Source: Albugo candida
Lineage: Eukaryota; Oomycota; Peronosporomycetes; Albuginales
NCBI GenBank assembly: GCA_040437565.1
Contig: JBDOQK010000051.1
Location: 62,001 to 126,000 of the forward strand
Direction of reading: 5' to 3'
DNA: 64,000 nucleotides
In this document: piece by piece, positions 37,038 through 49,301 of the stretch
Layout: each line of letters opens with the position of its first letter
Numbering within the stretch: the first letter of the stretch is position 1
The notes under the pieces: model-generated
Databases searched by the model: none
The model's input: only the letters and a program-made list of their open reading frames with translations
What the model was told of the DNA's origin: nothing
Made by a program: the position numbers and the translations under genes

Positions 37038-38847
37038 ATGAATCCTCCCAAGTATGTTGCGATAATGTACTCAATCGCGAATGTTGCAAATCAGTAATTT
37101 ATATCAGAGTGTGTGTACATGCCAACGAAAGTCAATCACTTTTCAATCGAATGGATCGCGAAGAAGCGCTATTCTCGGCACGAAGCCGCGAGGAAAACGC
37201 AAAGACGGTGCTGCTGTCGCTGCAGCTGAAGCAGACGCAATTGGCGGAGCTCATTTCCAACGCATTGGAGCATGCAGCTCGCGCTTGCGAGGTTAAAAAA
37301 GAATTAGAAGAGAGGAACAACTTGCAAGAAGAAAGAATGCGTGCGATAGAAAGTGAAAGGATTTCCGAAAAGAAAAGAACGGAAAATCAAATACGGAAAC
37401 AAAATGCGGAAACGCAGCAATGGATTCGGCAATTGAGTCAGTGGGAAAACAGTAAAGTGTGTACACACAGTCGGACACTTCTGTCGCTCCAATTTGAAAT
37501 GTATAGTGTATAGTGTCTGTGGGTAGAGGAGAAGCGCTTGTTGGAGCAGCGAGTGGAAACAGAAGTGAAAATACGGAAAGAGCTTGAAAAAAAGATGTTA
37601 GAGATTCAGGATCAACGCAATGAGACAAATGTATTGGAATGGAAAGGGAGCGCAAAAGAGTTTCAACTTAAAGAAAAGAAAATCATCCAAACGATTGTAA
37701 GATGTAAATACGTTACTATTTCAGTAAATATCAATGGGAAGGGTAGAGTTGTACACAACAAAGGATGCAAAGTCTGCAAGGATACATGGAGAAAGTCAAT
37801 GCCAAGTTGTGTGCGTGTAAGTGCAGTCAGTGGCCTCAACTGCAATCAGCTGTTTTAAGTGACTGTGGATATAGATAGTCAGCAGATGGAGACAATGAAG
37901 CAGGCAAGCTGTGTGTTTGATCAGAAGTCTCATTTGGTGATCGTGCTCGACAGGATCGAGCTGGATCTGCGAACCGATACGAAGCTGTAGATGAGGAAGG
38001 TGTTGGCCCTGATCTAAGAATTCTTCAGTTACAAGAGGAGAAAGAATTGCGTCAGCGTTTGCAGGAACAATATGACACAACGAGAGTTGAAAATGACATT
38101 TTGAAGACGCGAAACGACGAATTGGAACGAGTGACGAGTATCTTACAGCAATCTTTGCAAAGCAGTCTAGAGAGAAGCAAAATACAGGAAAAACTACTAC
38201 AGGATTATGAGAGCTCGTCATCGGAGGGAACTAAGGTTATTTCAATGCTACAAGACGCTCTGGATGAAGCTGTTGAGAGCTCTAATCAGGCGGAAAAGAA
38301 AGCGGATGCGATGGTTCGGGAAGTAGAACAACGACACCAAGCGGAAAAGGAAGAGATGACAAACGCAATCAACACTCATAAAAGTCGCATCGCTCAGCTG
38401 GAATATGAGTCGGAGAAAACGTTCCATGAAAAATTGCTCGAACGTCTTACAAATGAGAAAAACGTCACGAAAAGAGGTGGGAACGAGATGGAGGTACCAA
38501 ATGATCGTAAGCCAACAGACAGGAGAGCTCCACCCGAAACATCCAGATCCAATTGGCAACCACAACACATAAATTTGGCCGAATCAAACGAGTCACTCCA
38601 TCTCTCCGGCGAGCAACAAAAAAAGAAAACTGACACAAATCGACCAGACGACGATATATCACATGCGTGTATCTGTGCAGCTTGCAGTGAAGAAGCCTTT
38701 GGTTTCATGGTCAAATGCCACAAATGCAAAGATCCATTCCACGCAAGATGTATCAAACTCGTTCCCAGCAAGAAACGATCAATCGTCACCTTCACATGCA
38801 CAAAATGTCGACCCCCACTACGTCCCGAAAAAATGAGAAAATCGTGA
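37038..38847 (+). CDS. Coiled-coil protein with C-terminal PHD-type zinc finger
   Basis: The likely exon structure is a 14-nt first exon 37038-37051 (MNPPK), 37108-37451, 37527-37696, 37747 to about 37820, and about 37930 to 38847. Introns are 56, 75 and 50 bp, plus one of about 110 bp whose acceptor I could not fix. Most of the protein is Glu/Lys/Arg/Gln-rich heptad coiled coil (for example RVETEVKIRKELEKKMLEI and LQLQEEKELRQRLQEQY). The C-terminus carries C-x2-C-x11-C-x2-C-x4-H-x2-C-x15-C-x2-C (CAACSEE...CHKCKDPFHARC...CTKC), a PHD-like C4HC3 finger, followed by a basic tail. PHD fingers usually read histone tails, so a chromatin role is likely but not shown. The alternative start is ATG 37151 without the tiny first exon. 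Confidence 0.7.
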
Positions 38848-40806
38848 TTTTGGCATTCGTTTTCGATAAAACAACTTGTTCAGCTTTTGTGGTGTCACAT
38901 CAAAGCAAATGTAAAACTGATGTAAATACGCCAAAGCGTTACTTTCTACCTACGATTTCGCGTCTTTAATCTTTCTAGAAAAGCGGCGACATGAGCGGAA
39001 GTATCGTCAGATGTACCTTCTCTATAGAAACAGAGAAAGTCACGGCAACCAGATGACAAAAGAATGCTCAAAGACACCACCAAAGAGCCACAAGTGACAC
39101 GCCGAACGACTTCCGAAAACAGCCGCTGTCTCATGAGATGTGATGGTCATATCACAATTCATTTGACGACAACGCACCCATCCGGCTCTATCGATCATTT
39201 CCATGGACAGATTGAGCAAAGCGTCAGCTCTTGACTCGGGGTTACGTGTTACGTGTTTGCAAGCGAAATTTTGATTGTTTCTGTAAAAACGGCAAAGCGG
39301 AGGTAGGATCACTTTAAATAATTTATAAATTTTGATTTAGAACACAATTACGTGAAGAAGCATACATTCTGATCGCCTCGGATCACATCGCACATTGAAT
39401 AAAAGGAAAAATTCACGTGGGAATGTTTGTATGGATTTGAAGAATACCTGGTCGAGTGTGAAGCGTGTCGCATGGTGCGACCATCATTTTATTAGTGGCC
39501 TCTGTGATATGTGATATGCAGCTGCTGTTATTTCCATCTGGTCCGCTCCGAAATGTAGAGTAAAAGAGGTTGGACGGAAGAGTGGGTATCCTCGTCTGCT
39601 GAATTTTTCAATTGCATTGGGTGGATTGTCGTCTCTATAGCTCGTTGGAGTGAGATCGAGGATGGTGCGCTTCCCGCTTATAGAAGAGACGTCTACTAGC
39701 AACCGGAACTCAATCTCCTGTCACCTTTCTTTCTTTGTAGGTGAAAAAGGGCAAGGGGTCGAAAATTGAAAATTTGAAAAGCTGTGTTGGTGTGGGACGT
39801 GTTTAGATACGAATGGGAAAGTAAAATATAGTCAGAATATGGCTTTGCAGTATGTGTAGAGACATGCATTATGTATAGCATGGAGTTTATATTTGATCAA
39901 TTACTTGGGTCTAGTATTCGAAAGATGCGTGTAGTGCTCTCTATAGAGCACACTCCAAACCACCGAGCATAAGCCAAGTAATAAATAGGGCTGGGTACAT
40001 GATCGGTGTGTGAAAACTTATGCAAAGGCGTGTCCGATATAACCGCATAACTCGTGATTATTTAGCATCGAATTGTCGAAGAGGTTCCAATGGTGGTAAT
40101 ATGAGATGTGGAAAAGGCGAGTGATTCCTTACAGCGTACTTCAGACGCCATGAAAATTACGAATTTTATCAAACAGCGTCATATTTGTCAGAGAAGTCAG
40201 CTGCTGCTGTTGGACACACACCAGCCCCACTCATTGTTATGGCTTGAAGCAGTTTCATGAAGGGGGGTGACACGAATTCACTTCTATCGCATAAGAAACT
40301 CGAGAATATTACAGAAGATTACGAAAGAATAACGAGTAGTAATCGTGACTATAAAATATATTAACCTAGGACCGTAGCTATGATATAAAACTTCAACTTT
40401 ATCATACCACATCGCTGAGTGTATCATAACATTGCATCATGTACCGAACACATTGTAATGTATAAACATCGTAACAGATTCAATGTAATCCACAAATATT
40501 TATACATGTGGATGTTTTATGTGTACCACACTCGACCAGTGTAACCCTCATTGATTTTTGATAAAAAATTGGAATCATGCGACACCATACGACCCACCTG
40601 TACCCTTATCCCAGCACTCCTTTTATGTACCTATTACTTACCCCTTCCCTCCACACGCACCTGTGTTTCTGCGTCGATTTTAAGCCGATCCTCAAAGTAT
40701 AAGGTCTTACTCAATTATAATCGCCACAAGTACCAAGCGTTCATTTAACAATTCTCCCCCAACAACTCATTCCGATAATCTACGGTCCTCACTCACGTCA
40801 ACGATC
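38848..40806. other. Intergenic stretch with an unresolved minus-strand coding-like segment
   Basis: The minus-strand frames 39484-39702 (starting near EFRLLVDVSSISGKRTILDL) and 38946-39312 (CRQMNCDMTITSHETAAVF) read like real protein rather than noise. They could be exons of one small gene between about 38950 and 39720, but I found no convincing splice path or family. The remainder (39720-40806) is non-coding and includes the promoter of the gene at 40807. Confidence 0.35.
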
Positions 40807-41730
40807 ATGAGTCTTGAAGTAAGCCTTGCTCCAATCAAAAAAGATCACATGTGGACAGATCACAAACCGTCTTCTGGATCCAAGTTTGACTGTCAATTAA
40901 ACTCGTCACCTTCTTCATCGGATAACTTTTTATTTCCAACAACATCGGACTCTCTACATTCGCAAGGATCGACAGCCTCTTCGTATACCTGTGATGCAGA
41001 CACAAACTCGTACGTGTATGAGCCTTTCCCGGCATTTGCTGCACCACGCTCTATGTGGACCGAGCATCCAGCTGTTAATCCGTTCCAGGCGACTTCTATG
41101 TTTACTTCGTTTCCTCCGGTTACACCACTCGAATTAAACCTTCTCGATATCCCAGAACCGAGAAAGAGTTTCCAATTCGTTTCAGTTGAAGATGAAATGG
41201 ATGACGCACAAATTTTGATGGGTTTTTTATCGGAACCGACGCTTTCGATTAGTGCAAATCGTTCAGTAGTTCAAGTTCATCCCGCCCAGAAGAATTTTTA
41301 TTCAATGGAAAGTAAAGAATTGGAAAAACCGCAACTTGATGCGTTTAACGAGACTTCATTGGACGCCCGAAAGAAGAAACCCGCTTCTCGTTTGTGTCGT
41401 GTACCCGGTTGTACCAAAGGCATTCGGTCAAAAGGTTTATGTAAAGCGCACGGTGGTGGTCGACGTTGTACAACGCCAGGATGCACTATCAGCGACCAAG
41501 GTGGAGGCCACTGTATCGCACATGGAGGTGGTCGTCGATGTAGTGTGGAAGGCTGTCAGAAATCCGCGCAGTCGAAAGGGCGATGTAAATTACACGGTGG
41601 CTCACGTCGTTGTCGTGTGGAAAATTGTATGAAGAATGGTCAAGTGAAAGGATTGTGTCGTTCGCATTACAGTGATATGGTCTCACGAGAACATGAGGGC
41701 ATCGATAAAGCTGCATACAAATCGTTCTGA
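40807..41730 (+). CDS. Cys-repeat (CxxxxC...GxCxxH) putative transcription regulator
   Basis: Single exon of 307 residues. The N-terminal two thirds is Ser/Pro/acidic and looks like an activation region (SSPSSSDNFLF, TSFPPVTPLELNLLD, EDEMDDAQILM). The C-terminus has four tandem zinc-binding-like units of about 23-24 residues, each of the form C-x-x-x-x-C-x(7,8)-G-x-C-x2-H followed by GGGRR or GGSRR: CRVPGC, CTTPGC, CSVEGC, CRVENC. Similar repeats are abundant in oomycete genomes, where proteins bearing them are often labelled WRKY19-like although no WRKYGQK is present, and none is here. A nuclear DNA- or protein-binding role is likely by analogy. Basic residues between units support nucleic-acid contact. 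Confidence 0.8.
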   Translation: MSLEVSLAPIKKDHMWTDHKPSSGSKFDCQLNSSPSSSDNFLFPTTSDSLHSQGSTASSYTCDADTNSYVYEPFPAFAAPRSMWTEHPAVNPFQATSMFTSFPPVTPLELNLLDIPEPRKSFQFVSVEDEMDDAQILMGFLSEPTLSISANRSVVQVHPAQKNFYSMESKELEKPQLDAFNETSLDARKKKPASRLCRVPGCTKGIRSKGLCKAHGGGRRCTTPGCTISDQGGGHCIAHGGGRRCSVEGCQKSAQSKGRCKLHGGSRRCRVENCMKNGQVKGLCRSHYSDMVSREHEGIDKAAYKSF

Positions 41731-42096
41731 TGCGGCAAAGGAAATATGTATATGTCATCTGTCCTAGAATGAGTGGAAGCTACAAGTTTTGAAGTTGTCG
41801 AGCGTGTTATTTAGAATATTACCTTAATGGATGTAATATTATTTGTTAATTACATAATTACTTCGTTAGGGAGAGATGAACACTTGACTGGCTTTATAAT
41901 TTCTTGTGGCTGAGAATACGAATGAATCCATGCAGAAGCATATCGCATATATCGTCTATGCTCAGGTGATGATTCAGAGTGACGCAAGTGTTCCTGCGCA
42001 CTCCCCTATTCCCTCACGGATCAGGTTTTAAGAGTGTTAGTGCGGTTGCGCATCTCAATTCCAAGACTCAGTTTGATGGAAAACGAGGAAATAGTT

Positions 42097-44744
42097 CTAT
42101 TCGGAGGAGTAAGAGACGTCCGAAGAGGAACGGTCCGAAATTAAGGAGGATTTTGCCGATTTGGATGAAACAGAAGATGACCATGAGTCAAGGGTACCAT
42201 GTGTGTCCACACTATTTTCGTCACTTGCATTCCCGGCGGTGAGGGAAACGCATTTTGGTAATACGCTTTGATTCAATTGAAAGCATTCGAGTCGTAGTCG
42301 ATTGGTATCGCGCATGACTGTCTCGAGCATAGTGCCTTTCGATGGTGGTTGGTCGCAAATCTCATGCAGCAGATACGAGTTGAGCACATCAGCCACTTTC
42401 TCTCGAAATGCGGGATGCAGGAACGGACAAGGATGATCAAAGGATTCATGTTTGTATTGTGCTTGACTTCTGGTCGTCACGATTGATTCCAGGAAAGCCC
42501 CAATGTCGCGAGCGTATTGCTGTGACCTCTGAGAAAGTATACCTCCAGGATTATGATCCCTAAGGAACGTCAACGCATGCCATGATTCCCTTGCATAGTT
42601 TATAGCGGATACAAAAGGATCGTGAATGACTGAATGCGTTGGAAATAGGATATCGAGAAAGCATAAAATGTCGCAGTGAAATAATATTTGCCAGGTATCT
42701 ACCACGGTGCTTTGAGTAGGTGGCCACATATTTGCAAGTCTCATCTGGTCAAGCGCTTCGCGTGTCCGTCTCTGGTAGATCAGGCTCCGGATCTGGTATC
42801 GGAACGGTGCGGAATCCTTGTACACTTCTGCTTGCATGCTTTCAATTGGCGCAGTATGACATCGCTTTTGAAGTCTATCGTAAGTAGCCGGATACCCATA
42901 ATATAAAAGATAGTCGGAAATAATATGTTGCAGGATATCATCCTCAGAAGGAGTTGAGCGCTGTTTACTTCCGCTTTTCCTTTTCCCACAACTTGCCACC
43001 TCTTGCACTCGATCCACTGGAAACGCATTTAACGCATGATAAGTTTCGCCTTGCCGGTGCGCCCATGAGGAAAGTGACTGCTGACGCTGTTGTGTCAGTT
43101 GTACCATGAATCCTTCCATATCAAAAGTGAATAAGGATGGAATGAAGACTGCATGAACACATTCTGCAGGGTGACTAAGACTGACAGCACCAAAAACATG
43201 CGAATTCCAGTCGGAAACAGCTGATTTCATCGGAGCTGTTCTTTTCAGCTTCTGAGCCGATTCCTTCTGTTCTTCTTCCTCACAGTATGATTCTCCGTCA
43301 TTGTCTGACATCTCATCAGCGAAATGGAAAAGCTGATTCTCATCCGTTGCATCCAAAAAACACTCTAATTTTCCGTTAACTGTGAAAAAGAATGTTCGTG
43401 AATCTAATAAGACACCACANNNNNNNNNNNNNNNNNNNNNNNNNNNNNNNNNNNNNNNNNNNNNNNNNNNNNNNNNNNNNNNNNNNNNNNNNNNNNNNNN
43501 NNNNNNNNNNNNNNNNNNNCAGGGTGACTAAGACTGACAGCACCAAAAACATGCGAATTCCAGTCGGAAACAGCTGATTTCATCGGAGCTGTTCTTTTCA
43601 GCTTCTGAGCCGATTCCTTCTGTTCTTCTTCCTCACAGTATGATTCTCCGTCATTGTCTGACATCTCATCAGCGAAATGGAAAAGCTGATTCTCATCCGT
43701 TGCATCCAAAAAACACTCTAATTTTCCGTTAACTGTGAAAAAGAATGTTCGTGAATCTAATAAGACACCACAGCCGACTGTGTCGCCACAAACGAATTGT
43801 GTGCAATTAACTTTGACAATTTTACCCCCTGCGATGATGTGTCCTGTACTTCCTTCATATCCGATTGAACACTCATCGCTCCCTAATGTCTGTAAGCGAT
43901 TACGTGACCCATGTTTTACTTTAGTGTCATTGACCACTGTTGCTCTGTCGTCTTTGTACACGAATCCCAAGCGGATTCCACGATCCGTATCTTCTCTGGG
44001 ACTGGACTCTTGTCGACTTGAAGGGCTCCAATCTCGACGTGTTCCATGATCAAAGGCCAGTATCCGGTTTCCTTGATTCCATTGCAGTGTCAATGGACCG
44101 CTCTCCTCAAAATTTGGGACCACTGTCGCTTGAGCCGTTTCGTCATTACAGTTACGCTCATGTTGTTCATTCTTTTCTTCTGTCACATCTCTTCTTTTTG
44201 ATTTAGGAAAGTTTGACACAATTCTCTCTTTTCGATGAACATTGGCTTGGATAAACCATTGCATTTGCTTTCGCCAGCTGTGGTCGTCTTGCATAGTATT
44301 TTGGGTTGACCAATCATTTCCTTCCAATTCTTTCCATCGGGAAGACAAATTCTGAAGCGCTTTTGTTCGCCGAATACATGGATCCTCGCTATCATCCGAA
44401 TATCGCCTGCTTGCGTCTTCTTTTTCAGTTGCCACAATCAAGACTTCATAGTACGCAAGCCGATTGGTTGCAAATATAGACGAATCCGAGAAGGAAGACT
44501 TATGATTGGTTATAAAGCTGCTCATAGCATCGATGGAATGTGATGTAAGCGCTTGGATACCACCATCGCCCAGAGATCCCCATCTAGAATACTCTAGAGT
44601 CAGTCGATCTGCGTGAAGCTTTCCTTCGAATCCATCTACAGAAGAATTGAAACATAGGGAAGGTTCGCTTTGTTGATGAGAATTGCAACTTGACTTTTGA
44701 TGATTGTTTCTCTCAGAGAAAGATGGTGAAGTTGCACTTGTCAT
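42097..44744 (-). CDS. SPRY-LisH-CTLH/CRA protein (RanBP9/Gid1-like)
   Basis: Minus-strand gene from ATG 44744 to the stop at 42097, crossed by a 100-N gap (43420-43519) with a 253-bp artefactual duplication. Joining 44744-43773 directly to 43419-42097 keeps the frame and gives 764 residues. The N-terminal half holds a SPRY-like domain ending GCGVLLDSRTFFFTVNGKLE. Then come a LisH-like segment (DDILQHIISDYLLYYGYPATYDRLQKRC) and a CTLH/CRA region (YQIRSLIYQRRTREALDQM...LFHCDILCFLDIL...AINYAR). This order is that of RanBP9/10 and yeast Gid1, scaffold and substrate-adaptor parts of the GID/CTLH ubiquitin ligase. It is head-to-head with MCM2, only 122 bp apart, so promoter sharing is likely. Confidence 0.85.
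43167..43772. repeat. 253-bp exact direct repeat around a 100-N gap (43420-43519)
   Basis: Bases 43167-43419 and 43520-43772 are identical, both in the same reading frame of the RanBP9-like gene. Collapsing one copy plus the Ns restores one uninterrupted protein, which is strong evidence for a scaffolding artefact. Confidence 0.95.
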
Positions 44745-44866
44745 TTGTCCTAACGTAGTGTGGTAAGGAACAAGCCACCGAAAGGTACCATCTGGTAGCT
44801 ACGGAACTACATCAGTTATGATGTAGCATAACTGATACATCAAACACTTGGCGCCAAATCGCAAAT

Positions 44867-47800
44867 ATGGCGGAAAATGAGCAAGATCTCGACCCGCGCA
44901 TCAGCGTTAGAGCACAAATAATGGATCAAGACGCTTCAATGAACTCGGATAGTAATGGAAGTACCTCTTCAATCGCGTCGAATTCCGTTCCAACACGAAA
45001 ACGACGTCGTTTGCGTCGCGGTACTCCTTCCCAGCCACTCGACCTCAATCCTCAATCCATTGAACCAACCGCACTCAATCAAGAACCAGAAATCCTCAAT
45101 AAAATAAGAAAATCACTCAATGAGGAGATAGAATTCGAACAAGTTCAGGACGAAATTGTTGAAGAACTCGATATTACAGAAACCGAACGGATTTATTTCT
45201 CACAAGATGAAGAAGAGGAAGAAGGAGAAGATCTACTTGAGAATGCTGAAAAGTAAGTCGTAAAGCCCCCCGTCATCGAGTCTGATCGACACTCTGATAG
45301 TGATTATCGTCCAATGGATACACTCGATCAATACGATCCAGAGCAATTGGATGCTCGAGAATATGAGGCGATGGATTACGACACTAGACAACAAGTAGAA
45401 GAAGCCTTGAACCGTCGAGATGCACGGGAAGGCCGAGTGGCTCAAATGTTTCAAGACGATCAGGAAACTGAACACGACGACGCGCATCGCCATAGACTTA
45501 GGCAAGCGTTTGTAGATGATATAGAAGTACCAGTGGAAGACGAAATTATAAATTTGGAGAATTTTGATGTTCCGTTACGGGAATGGATCGCTTCTGAACG
45601 TCCGCGAAATGAAATCAAGCGCCGATTTGTAAGTGCACACGCTATTTTGGTGAAACCGGACATCTTCATTGTAATTATGCTCTTGTATAGCGCTATTTCT
45701 TGAACTCATTCAAAGATAAGCAGAATCGGCTATTGTACCATGAAAAATTTGTTCGTATGGCTCAGAAAAACGAGCAGAGTTTGGAGATTGAGATTGGAGA
45801 TATCATTCAGCAAATGTCTATGATCGCTGCTTGGATCGTTGAAGCACCCCGTGAAATGCTTTCAATTTTGGATGAAGTTGCAAAGAGTGTTATGCTTTCT
45901 TTATTCCCGTATTACGACACGATTCACGATGAGATCCATGTACGCATTCTTGATTTGCCGGGAACAGAACGACTTCGAGATTTACGTACAGCGCATCTCA
46001 ACTTTCTCATCAAAGTCTCCGGCGTTGTGACACGACGAACGTCGATTTTCCCCCAATTGAAGCTCGTAAAACTAAATTGTACAGCATGTGGCGCGCTGAT
46101 TGGTCCTTTCACGCAACATCAACAAGAAATACAAATTTCAAGCTGTCCAGAATGTCATTCCAAAAGTCGTTTTTTTCCAATCAATATGGAGCGTACCGTA
46201 TTCCGCAATTATCAACGCATCACATTGCAAGAATCGCCATCAAGTGTACCCCCAGGTCGCGTACCCCGCAGTAAAGATGTGATATTATTGGCAGATTTAA
46301 TTGATCAAGCACGACCTGGTGATGAAATTGCGGTTACAGGAGTCTACTGTAACGTACCTAGCCTTTCACTATTTAATCGCGATCACTTTCCAGTGTTTCA
46401 AACTGTGATTGAAGCAAATCACGTGGAACGAAGGGCGAGCGTATTGGGGCAACATTCACTTACTATGGAAGATAAAAAGAGAATCCTAAAACTCTCCAAA
46501 TCTCCAAATATTGCCCAATCAATCATTCGTTCCATGGCACCGTCGATTTTTGGCCACTGGCATGTCAAAACTGCGATCGCGTTAGCGCTGTTTGGTGGAA
46601 AAGCAAAGTTTGTCAAAAACTCGCGTATTCGCGGCGATATTAACGTCCTCTTAGTCGGTGATCCAGGAACTGCAAAATCGCAGTTTCTCAAGTTTGTCAA
46701 GACAACCGCTCCACGGGCTGTGTACTCGACAGGCAAAGGAGCATCTGCGGTGGGGTTGACGGCAGCAGTGACTCGTGACCCCTTCACAAAAGAATGGGTT
46801 CTTCAAGGGGGGGCACTAGTTCTCGCTGACAAAGGTGTCTGTTTGATTGACGAATTTGATAAGATGAACGAGCAGGATCGAACAAGTATTCACGAAGCCA
46901 TGGAACAACAGAGCATTTCCATTTCCAAAGCTGGAATTGTGACTTCATTACAAGCCCGGTGCTCTGTAATGGCTGCAGCCAACCCGATTAATGGGCGCTA
47001 TGATCCGACACGTACGTTTTCAGAAAATGTGGAATTGACGGATCCTATTTTACAGCGTTTTGACGTACTGTGTGTCCTTCAAGATCAAGTTGATCCAGTG
47101 AACGACGAACGATTGGCGGATTTTGTGATATCGAGTCATATGCGATGCAGTGCACGTCGCAATCACACCCACAACGAAATGGACGCGCACGAACAGAATG
47201 AGCGCGGGGTCGCAGGTATACACATCGATGGTACCGGTAATACAAACACAAGTATCGACACGGAATCGGTTTTGGATACGGATCTACTGCGAAAGTATTT
47301 ATTGTATGCGCGAACGTTTGTCGATCCTGTGGTATCGAATGACGTCGACACGCGGAAAGTGGAGACGTTTTATGCGCAATTACGAAAAGCCTCGCAGCAT
47401 ACGGGCGCAGTTCCTATAGCTGTGCGTCATATTGAGTCGTTGTTTCGAATGGCTGAAGCACACGCTCGTATGCATTTGCGGGAATTTGTGATCAATGAAG
47501 ATATAGATTTAGCGATTCGAGTGATGACAGAATCGCTTTGCGCCGCTCAAAAGTTCACATTCCAACGACAATGGCGACGACTTTTTCGAAGATATCTGAC
47601 ACATCGCGAAGATCATAACCTCCTTATTTTGCATATCCTGCAAGAATTAGTCCAGTCTGCGTATACGTATTATCAACTTCAAGCACGGACACAACGTGGC
47701 GCAATGGATCGCCCGAAGACGCAAGAAATACGAGTAATGTGCTCGGATTTGGCGAGTAAAGCCAAGATTGCTGGTATTTATGACATTGCTGACTTCTTCG

Positions 47801-47871
47801 AATCGTCACTGTTCCTGAAACAAGGCTTTCGACTCGGTGCGACAGGAGACTATATTGTAAAGGACCTGTGA
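44867..47871 (+). CDS. MCM2: DNA replication licensing factor MCM2
   Basis: Exons 44867-45252, 45301-45628 and 45691-47871 are joined by 48-bp and 62-bp introns, giving 964 residues in frame (human MCM2 is about 904). The N-terminus is long, acidic and Ser-rich with a basic KRRRLRRG patch, as in MCM2. It is followed by the OB/zinc region with C-x2-C...C-x2-C (CTAC...CPEC). The AAA+ core has Walker A GDPGTAKS, Walker B CLIDEFDKM, the sensor-side MAAANPINGRYDPTRTFSENV, and an arginine-finger motif LQRFD where most MCMs have SRFD; the Arg is kept. VDPVNDERLADFVISSH after it points to MCM2 rather than other paralogues. It acts in the MCM2-7 replicative helicase in the nucleus. The 48-bp first intron is a multiple of three with an in-frame stop. 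Confidence 0.95.
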
Positions 47872-47885
47872 CAACATATACACTA

Positions 47886-49301
47886 CTACATCAAATTGAT
47901 CAATTCACCGAGGACTAAAAGCACATCCGAACTATTGGGTCTTTGAAACGGGTCGGGTCGGGTACATCGCTCGATAACCCGGCAAAGAGAGGTCGGACAA
48001 GACGAAGAGAGTGTTGGTGACATAGCTCCAGAAGCAATCAGATGTAATACTTGAATTTCTGGAACTGGACTTCGGTCAGCCGAAAGCAAATCCGAGAAAG
48101 GGAAATCCAGTGTGTCCAACTCAACTAGAATAATTCCCAAAGAGTAAATATCAGCTGCCTCTGTACAAGCATTCTTTCCCACCAGAACCTCTGGCGCGAT
48201 CCAGCGACAAGATCCTACTTCGAGATCGTAATTTTTCAAATCGGTTAATGTCGGTTGCCGTGTGCGCCCACAATCACTCAATTTCGCACGCATATCGCTA
48301 CTAAGTAATACATTGCGACTGTTGCAATTCGAATGGACAATCGGCGGATTGAATTGATGCAAATACTGTAATGCCAAAGTCGTGTCGTATGCTATTTGTA
48401 ATTTCTGAGTATTCCAGCATCGTGCCGTTTTGTGGATGGATGCTCGTTGTACGAATTGGCGAAGGTTTCCACCACTCAAGTATTCGGTTATGGCGATTAA
48501 GTTCGTTTTTGGTGTCCAGGAGACGCCATACAGCGTGGTTATATGTGGATGCTGAATGCGCACTTGACGGTACAATTCTGATTTGAAAACATTAAGACGG
48601 TCGAGATCTGGAGATGTGTTAGATGCGTTTCTAGGACGGAATGGCCACATTGAATTATGGAACGAGGCGTTCAGAGAGTCATAATCAGCGTGAACCAGCC
48701 ACTTGAGCACGACGAAGCGATGTTGCGTACCCTTTTTGTACATTTGGCCCAACCACGTTTCATAGTGTGTTGATTTGTGAAAACTTGTACGACGCGTTTT
48801 AGAAGTTTGTGCGTACCCCGAGTGAAGCAATCTCTTAAACGAGATATCATCGTAATGGATTCGGAATGGGTGCAGTTCTTGATCCAACCAAAATGTGTTG
48901 CTTTGTTTTGAAGTATTGTATTTATTGGACAATTTTCGTGAGCTTTGTGACTTTGACGAATCTATTTGGGAGTATACATTGGACTTGGTCGTGTCTACTG
49001 TATACCTCTCTGTTTCTGTGCGAGCGGACGGGCTTTTTTCTTCATCAATATCGAGTTGGGACGTATGCGTACCTTCTGGTACAATCAGATTCATCGAAGC
49101 TAACTCATGTCTGAAATGTACGTAAAGGAGAAGTTTGAATAATAGCAAACAAATTGGTGCAAATAGCGTGAGTGCGATCGGAATGAGCCAATCAGAGTCA
49201 CTCTCTATCGATGGATTGGACGCACGACTCCGCTCGTAGAAACTGTATACTCCCACCAAAACACTCCATTTGAAAAGCAGACACAACTGACAGCGATTCA
49301 T
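47886..49301 (-). CDS. Membrane-anchored tyrosine-kinase-like pseudokinase
   Basis: Minus-strand gene starting at ATG 49301 (an upstream TTG-initiated extension is not used). Near the N-terminus are hydrophobic segments (LCLLFKWSVLVGVY and WLIPIALTLFAPICLLLFKLLLY), then a Ser/Thr-rich linker and a kinase-like domain. The domain keeps the VAIK-type Lys (FVVLKWL), HPHITTLYGVSW, a hinge, WIAPEVLVG (APE) and DIYSLGIILVE. The glycine loop is unrecognisable. The catalytic loop reads HSNCNSRN instead of HRDxKxxN, so the catalytic Asp and the Lys are both Asn. The DFG motif is DCG. The fold is TKL-like; activity is predicted to be lost or very low. It ends 14 bp from the MCM2 stop, tail-to-tail. The likely role is a regulatory scaffold at a membrane. 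Confidence 0.85.
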   Translation of the reverse strand: MNRCQLCLLFKWSVLVGVYSFYERSRASNPSIESDSDWLIPIALTLFAPICLLLFKLLLYVHFRHELASMNLIVPEGTHTSQLDIDEEKSPSARTETERYTVDTTKSNVYSQIDSSKSQSSRKLSNKYNTSKQSNTFWLDQELHPFRIHYDDISFKRLLHSGYAQTSKTRRTSFHKSTHYETWLGQMYKKGTQHRFVVLKWLVHADYDSLNASFHNSMWPFRPRNASNTSPDLDRLNVFKSELYRQVRIQHPHITTLYGVSWTPKTNLIAITEYLSGGNLRQFVQRASIHKTARCWNTQKLQIAYDTTLALQYLHQFNPPIVHSNCNSRNVLLSSDMRAKLSDCGRTRQPTLTDLKNYDLEVGSCRWIAPEVLVGKNACTEAADIYSLGIILVELDTLDFPFSDLLSADRSPVPEIQVLHLIASGAMSPTLSSSCPTSLCRVIERCTRPDPFQRPNSSDVLLVLGELINLM

